DNA of 10,122 nt from Oscillospiraceae bacterium (lineage in GTDB: Bacteria > Bacillota > Clostridia > Saccharofermentanales > Saccharofermentanaceae). The stretch lies in NCBI GenBank assembly GCA_902795955.1, contig CADBNJ010000239.1:1-10122 (forward strand), in the 5' to 3' direction. The translations under genes were made by a program, and so were the position numbers. Shown here in pieces: positions 7,165 through 10,122 of this stretch (the first letter of the stretch is position 1; the number at the start of each line of letters is the position of its first letter). Below the pieces are notes generated by a model. The model did not search any database. It worked only from the letters and a program-made list of their open reading frames with translations, and had not been told where the DNA came from.

Positions 7165-8868
7165 TTACTTCATAGCACCTGAGGCATTAAATGAATATTC
7201 TTTGCCGTCGATCACGTAAGTTCCATCGGAATACATGATGCCGTCTTCGCCAAAATAATACCACTTCTTACTTAACTGTTTCCAGTTGCTGACTACTGCC
7301 GCTCCGCCGGAATTCAGGTAGTACCAGTTGCCGTCTGCATCACTCTGCCAGCCCTTGCCCTTCATGGCTCCGCTTGCAGCAAAAATGTAGATCTGTCCGT
7401 CTATCTTCTGTACTCCCGTAAGCATAAGCGCCGTCTGCTTGTCGAAATAATACCATTTCTTACTTATCTGCTTCCAACCTGTCACCGCTCCGTTACTCGT
7501 GAAGTAATAATAGCTTCCGTCCGTATTCTTATACCAGCCTGTTCCCAGAGCTCCCGATGACTTGAAGTAGTAGCGCACACCGGAGATCTTAACCGTTCCC
7601 GTGGCCATCTTGCCTTCTTTATCGAACCAGTACCACACTTTGCTGATCTGCTTCCAGCCTGTCTGCATTGCTCCGGATTTGTCGAAATAATAATAGTATC
7701 CGCTTATTCTGACCCACCCGGTCTGCATTACGCCATTGGAATCGAAGTAATATGTCTTACCGCCGATATCGGCAAATCCCACGATCTTGCTTCCGTCACT
7801 TCCGATATAGTAATACTTGCCGGAGATCTTCTTCCAGTTGTAAGTGATGCTGGGAGTTGTATCGATCACTACGTCTTTATCAACGGTCAATGCTTCTTCA
7901 CCGGATTCATAATCTCTGTATATAACATAGGTATTTGCAACATACGGATCATGGTCTTCGGTATATGACTTGACCAGATTTGCAGAGTTGCCGATATTAA
8001 GCTCTGTAATGCTATTTCCGCTGCACGACAATGACCTGAGTTTGGGACATTTGCTGATGTCGAGTTTGGTAAGCAGGTTACCGCCGCAGCCCAGTTCAGT
8101 AAGCTCAATGCATTTGCTGACATTCAGTTCTTTCAGTTGATTACCGCCGCAAACCAGCTTGGTAAGCTTTGTGCAGTTGGTGACATTAAGCTCAGCTATT
8201 TGGTTACCGGAGCAATTCAGGCTGTTCAGGTCTCCGCAATTGCTGACATTAATCTTTGTAAGCAAGTTACCGGTACAGTATACACTGTACAATCTGGGGT
8301 TGTGGCTCAGATCCAATTCGGTCAGCTTATCACTGTAACAGCCTAAATGAGTCAGGTTGGAGTTATTGCTGAGATCGATCGACGCAATATTGTTGTCAGA
8401 AATAACAAGATTCCTCAGATCCGTACAGCTGCTCACGTCAACCGACTGGAGTTTATTTCCTTCGAGCTGCAGATACATGAGATTCGAACATCCGCTGACA
8501 TTGACCGCTGTCAGGCTGTTACCTTCACAGCACAACTGGTACAGATCACGAAACATGCTGACGTCAAGTTCTGTCAGCTGATTATACCTGCAAATGAGGC
8601 TGGTGAGTTTTGTAAAGTAATTGACTCCGCTAAGGCTCTTTATCCCCATGCTGCTGCAATCGATCTCCTTAACGTTGCCGATCTCGCCTTCACTCAATTT
8701 CCCGTCTTTGTTCGTATCGCAATTCTCAGAAACATAACTTCTGAAATTCTTATCCGGGAAATTCGTCTCATCGATACTGACATTTGCCGATGCGGCACTC
8801 GCCGTGACGCCAAACGCAGCAACTATGCCCGCCGTCATCATCAACGTGTACCATTTCCTGCTGATCAT
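7165..8868 (-). CDS. Secreted leucine-rich-repeat protein with EF-hand loop and cell-wall-binding repeats
   Basis: A 567-residue exported protein. Residues 1-28 form a signal peptide: basic MISRK start, hydrophobic core, small residues ending TASAASA. At 51-62, DTNKDGKLSEGE is a textbook 12-residue EF-hand loop (Asp51, Asn53, Asp55, Ser59, Glu62), so Ca2+ binding is likely. About ten leucine-rich repeats of 21 residues fill 85-300, many with Cys at a conserved place (LxxLxCxGNxLxELxVSxC). A linker leads to ten or so 20-residue aromatic repeats (about 343-567) of the choline/glucan-binding type (YYYFDKSGAMQTGWKQIS), which typically hold proteins to cell-wall polymers. No LPXTG or membrane anchor is present, so attachment would be non-covalent. 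The LRR part probably binds a host, microbial or glycan ligand; the target cannot be read from sequence. GGAGG lies 7 bp before the ATG. Confidence 0.9.
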   Translation of the reverse strand: MISRKWYTLMMTAGIVAAFGVTASAASANVSIDETNFPDKNFRSYVSENCDTNKDGKLSEGEIGNVKEIDCSSMGIKSLSGVNYFTKLTSLICRYNQLTELDVSMFRDLYQLCCEGNSLTAVNVSGCSNLMYLQLEGNKLQSVDVSSCTDLRNLVISDNNIASIDLSNNSNLTHLGCYSDKLTELDLSHNPRLYSVYCTGNLLTKINVSNCGDLNSLNCSGNQIAELNVTNCTKLTKLVCGGNQLKELNVSKCIELTELGCGGNLLTKLDISKCPKLRSLSCSGNSITELNIGNSANLVKSYTEDHDPYVANTYVIYRDYESGEEALTVDKDVVIDTTPSITYNWKKISGKYYYIGSDGSKIVGFADIGGKTYYFDSNGVMQTGWVRISGYYYYFDKSGAMQTGWKQISKVWYWFDKEGKMATGTVKISGVRYYFKSSGALGTGWYKNTDGSYYYFTSNGAVTGWKQISKKWYYFDKQTALMLTGVQKIDGQIYIFAASGAMKGKGWQSDADGNWYYLNSGGAAVVSNWKQLSKKWYYFGEDGIMYSDGTYVIDGKEYSFNASGAMK

Positions 8869-8901
8869 AACACGCCCTCCTTATTGGTATGTAGATGTTA
8901 T

Positions 8902-8926
8902 TAATTCCTTGCAGCGCAAGGAATTA
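8902..8926. repeat. 25-bp hairpin/dyad in the surface-gene leader
   Basis: Perfect 11-bp arms, TAATTCCTTGC and GCAAGGAATTA, flank a 3-nt centre (AGC). The dyad lies 34 to 58 bp before the ATG of the surface protein gene. There is no T-run on either side, so it is not a terminator. It could be a protein-binding operator or an mRNA 5' hairpin; the sequence does not decide. Confidence 0.7.
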
Positions 8927-8949
8927 CCTGATAGGCGTAGTTTATCAGG
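8927..8949. repeat. Second dyad in the surface-gene leader
   Basis: CCTGATA (8927-8933) and TATCAGG (8943-8949) form 7-bp arms around a 9-nt loop, directly next to the 25-bp dyad. A weak promoter reading, TTGAAC (8952-8957) to TATCAG (8928-8933) with an 18-bp gap, would overlap this dyad and place transcription start within the neighbouring one. That reading is tentative. Confidence 0.5.
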
Positions 8950-8977
8950 CGGTTCAAGGATAAACAAAAAACGCGAC

Positions 8978-9149
8978 AGATGCTGCGTACGCAGCATCTT
9001 TGTGAACAAAATCGCCTTTGCCGGAACATGTTTGCTGCGTACGCAGTAACTTTGTGAACAAAATCGTCTTTACCTGAACATGTTTGCTGCGTACGCAGAC
9101 TATTTGTTCAGGTTAAATTTTTAGCGGAACATTTACACTGCGCTTGCAG
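8978..9149. repeat. Tandem palindrome array, 52-bp period
   Basis: CTGCGTACGCAG occurs perfectly at 8983-8994, 9035-9046 and 9087-9098, exactly 52 bp apart, with a decayed fourth copy (CTGCGCTTGCAG) at 9138-9149. The first copy is extended to a perfect 22-bp palindrome (8978-8999). The units also share TTTGTGAACAAA (8999-9010, 9051-9062) and AACATGTT (9025-9032, 9077-9084), each itself a dyad. The third palindrome is flanked by ACCTGAACA (9072-9080) and TGTTCAGGT (9105-9113), giving a nested inverted repeat. The array lies 110-281 bp upstream of the surface protein gene and contains no ORF I believe in. On the minus strand the first palindrome is followed 7 nt later by TTTTTTGTTT, so that copy might also act as an imperfect terminator. 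Confidence 0.85.
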
Positions 9150-9254
9150 CATCATCCGGTCATCTCATTCAACTCATTCCCGCCGGCCACATTATCGGCA
9201 CATATTCACGCAGATTCCGTGAAGGACCGTTTTTCGCCGCCGCCGGCCGCTACC
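9150..9254. other. Unassigned GC-rich spacer
   Basis: Between the palindrome array and the tRNA terminator lies about 100 bp with no ORF, promoter or RNA gene that I can support. It contains CGCCGGCC twice (9181-9188, 9241-9248) and a 6-bp hairpin (TTCACG/CGTGAA, 9205-9223) followed on the plus strand by TTTTT. Nothing known on the plus strand would need a terminator here. Confidence 0.5.
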
Positions 9255-9298
9255 CAAAACAAAAGCCCGCAGACACCTTAACAGGCATCTGCGGGCTT
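9255..9298 (-). terminator. Intrinsic terminator of the tRNA-Pro pair
   Basis: A perfect 11-bp stem, AAGCCCGCAGA (9263-9273) and TCTGCGGGCTT (9288-9298), starts 2 nt after the CCA end of the second tRNA. On the minus strand it is followed by TTTTGTTTTGGG, a good T-run. The GC-rich stem and T-run make this a textbook Rho-independent terminator. Confidence 0.93.
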
Positions 9299-9300
9299 CC

Positions 9301-9377
9301 TGGTCGGAGTGACGGGACTCGAACCCACGACCTCTTGCTCCCTAAGCAAGCACTCTAGCCACCTGAGCTACACCCCG
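9301..9377 (-). tRNA. tRNA-Pro (anticodon AGG)
   Basis: A 77-nt tRNA gene with CCA encoded. The acceptor stem CGGGGTG/CACTCCG has the C1-G72 pair typical of bacterial tRNA-Pro. The D-arm is GCTC/GAGT. The anticodon stem CTTGC/GCAAG holds the loop TTAGGGA, so the anticodon is AGG with G37. The T-loop is TTCGAGT. The T-stem GTGGG/CCCGT has two G-U pairs, weaker than in its neighbour. A34 would have to become inosine, by TadA, to read CCU, CCC and CCA; in most bacteria only tRNA-Arg(ACG) carries A34. It is the second gene in a two-tRNA transcript. Confidence 0.93.
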
Positions 9378-9401
9378 ATACGGTGTTGTCTGTAAAGAAT
9401 C

Positions 9402-9477
9402 TGGTCGGAGTGGCGAGACTCGAACTCGCGGCCTCTTGCTCCCGAAGCAAGCACTCTACCACCTGAGCCACACCCCG
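9402..9477 (-). tRNA. tRNA-Pro (anticodon CGG)
   Basis: A 76-nt tRNA gene with CCA encoded. The acceptor stem and most of the anticodon arm are identical to the neighbouring tRNA-Pro, pointing to a duplication. The loop TTCGGGA gives anticodon CGG, reading CCG. The T-stem GCGAG/CTCGC is fully paired and the D-loop is one base shorter than in the AGG copy. The two genes are separated by 24 bp and share the downstream terminator. Confidence 0.96.
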
Positions 9478-9503
9478 GAGAGCGTTTCTTTACAAGCTAA
9501 ATT

Positions 9504-9532
9504 ATGATATATCAACTTTTGTAAGAATGCAA
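9504..9532 (-). promoter_or_regulatory. Probable promoter of the tRNA-Pro pair
   Basis: On the minus strand, TTGCAT (9527-9532) and TATCAT (9504-9509) are 17 bp apart, with the first tRNA starting 26 bp after the -10 box. The -10 matches five of six consensus bases and the -35 only three. It lies between the stop of the PAS/GGDEF gene and the tRNA pair. Confidence 0.5.
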
Positions 9533-9550
9533 GAGCAAATAATAAACTGA

Positions 9551-10122
9551 TCACAAACCTTCCAGATCGTTCATGGAAATGGTGTAGATGCCGTCATCCG
9601 TCACTCCCTCGTCAGAACGTGTATGGAAAGTTGAAGCTATCTTGATCGTAACGCCCTTACTCTCGACAGATACTATGTCTTCCAGTTTTTCCTTAAGGTC
9701 GGATGTGATCCTGATGATCTCATCTCTGTCAGTCGTGTAAGTCAGGATCGAAAAATATGAATCCCTGATCCTGGATACGACACAACTGGTTCCCAGGATA
9801 CCGATGATCCTGTCGGATATCGTCTGGAGCACGCTGTCAGAAAAAGCCTGTCCGTATGACTGGAGGATCCTGTCATATTTGATGTTCTTCAGGACAATGA
9901 GCGTGTAATCCTTTTTGGTTGTCCTGTACAATACGTTGTAATCCAGCAGAGTCTCCAGGAATGCCCTGGCATTCATGACGCCAGTAACAAAGTCTGTGTC
10001 ATCCGGGCCATCATCGCTGCCCAGACGCTTGCGCTCCTCATCTATGTCAACGATAAAGCCCATCATTCCGACGATCTCCCCGTTACGGTATACCGGAAGC
10101 TTGGAACTCATGGTACGGTGAA
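9551..10122 (-). CDS. PAS-linked degenerate GGDEF protein, C-terminal part (cut by window edge)
   Basis: The last 190 or so residues of a signalling protein whose 5' end lies outside the window. The reading frame stays open past the ATG at 10111 and the residues before it (HRT) fit the preceding strand, so that ATG is not the start. The first part, LPVYRNGEIVGMMGFIVDID, is the end of a PAS domain, with the usual linker to an output domain. DFVTGVMNARAF (from Asp40, counted from that ATG) corresponds to the DxLTGLxNRRAF opening of GGDEF domains. The strand-turn-strand that should carry GGDEF reads SRIRDSYFSIL, so GGDEF is RDSYF (codons at 9752-9766). Diguanylate cyclase activity is therefore unlikely; a regulatory or c-di-GMP/GTP-binding role is more plausible. 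The domain fits GGDEF well otherwise. Confidence 0.8.
   Translation of the reverse strand, partial: HRTMSSKLPVYRNGEIVGMMGFIVDIDEERKRLGSDDGPDDTDFVTGVMNARAFLETLLDYNVLYRTTKKDYTLIVLKNIKYDRILQSYGQAFSDSVLQTISDRIIGILGTSCVVSRIRDSYFSILTYTTDRDEIIRITSDLKEKLEDIVSVESKGVTIKIASTFHTRSDEGVTDDGIYTISMNDLEGL

Noticed and set aside
8137..8904. Plus-strand open frames opposite the LRR gene
   Set aside because: Their apparent repeats mirror the leucine-rich repeats on the other strand, and they lack ribosome sites.
8804..9049. Plus-strand 81-codon frame crossing the leader and palindrome array
   Set aside because: Half is antisense to the signal peptide region and half lies in the repeats; no ribosome site and no protein-like composition.
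8978..9149. CRISPR array or integron attC sites
   Set aside because: The repeated unit is nearly the full 52-bp period with no variable spacers, and no GTTRRRY-type recombination core or integrase is present.
9205..9240. Plus-strand terminator (TTCACG/CGTGAA then TTTTT)
   Set aside because: The stem has six pairs, the T-run begins six bases later, and no plus-strand gene ends here.

Overview
The window looks like chromosomal DNA from an anaerobic Firmicute of the class Clostridia, probably the Lachnospiraceae or a close relative. The grounds are moderate GC content, strong AGGAGG-type ribosome binding sites, the gene families present (MgtE, a clostridial-type DUF1015 protein, an RsbU/SpoIIE-like phosphatase, a secreted leucine-rich-repeat protein with cell-wall-binding repeats) and a tRNA-Pro with an AGG anticodon. 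This placement is inference; no marker gene fixes the genus. Every gene I can support lies on the minus strand, so transcription runs from high to low coordinates.

In the direction of transcription, the window opens with the 3' part of a PAS plus degenerate-GGDEF protein (9551 to beyond the right edge). Two tandem tRNA-Pro genes follow, anticodons CGG and then AGG, with a promoter and a clear intrinsic terminator. Next is about 430 bp without a protein gene (8869-9300). Its right part holds the tRNA terminator and unassigned sequence. Its left part holds a 52-bp-period array of palindromes and two hairpins directly in front of a secreted surface protein gene. That protein (7165-8868) has a signal peptide, an EF-hand loop, leucine-rich repeats and cell-wall-binding repeats. 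A strong terminator closes its unit.

A three-gene set follows: a multi-pass membrane protein resembling the HGSNAT/DUF1624 acyltransferases, a two-TM sensor with fused PP2C phosphatase and RsbW-like ATPase domains, and a DUF1015 protein. The first two genes overlap by 20 bp and the third starts 21 bp later, so they are probably one operon. Then comes mgtE, encoding a Mg2+ channel/transporter, behind a structured leader with a 19-codon ORF that begins Met-Asp-Pro. Last are thyA and the start of folA (dihydrofolate reductase), a two-gene unit for thymidylate synthesis and folate recycling: ThyA turns methylene-tetrahydrofolate into dihydrofolate and DHFR reduces it back.

The two observations most worth following are the mgtE leader, which may be a translation-based Mg2+ switch analogous in logic but not in sequence to enterobacterial MgtL, and the phased palindrome array upstream of the surface protein gene. 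The rest is ordinary core genome with some unusual domain details.
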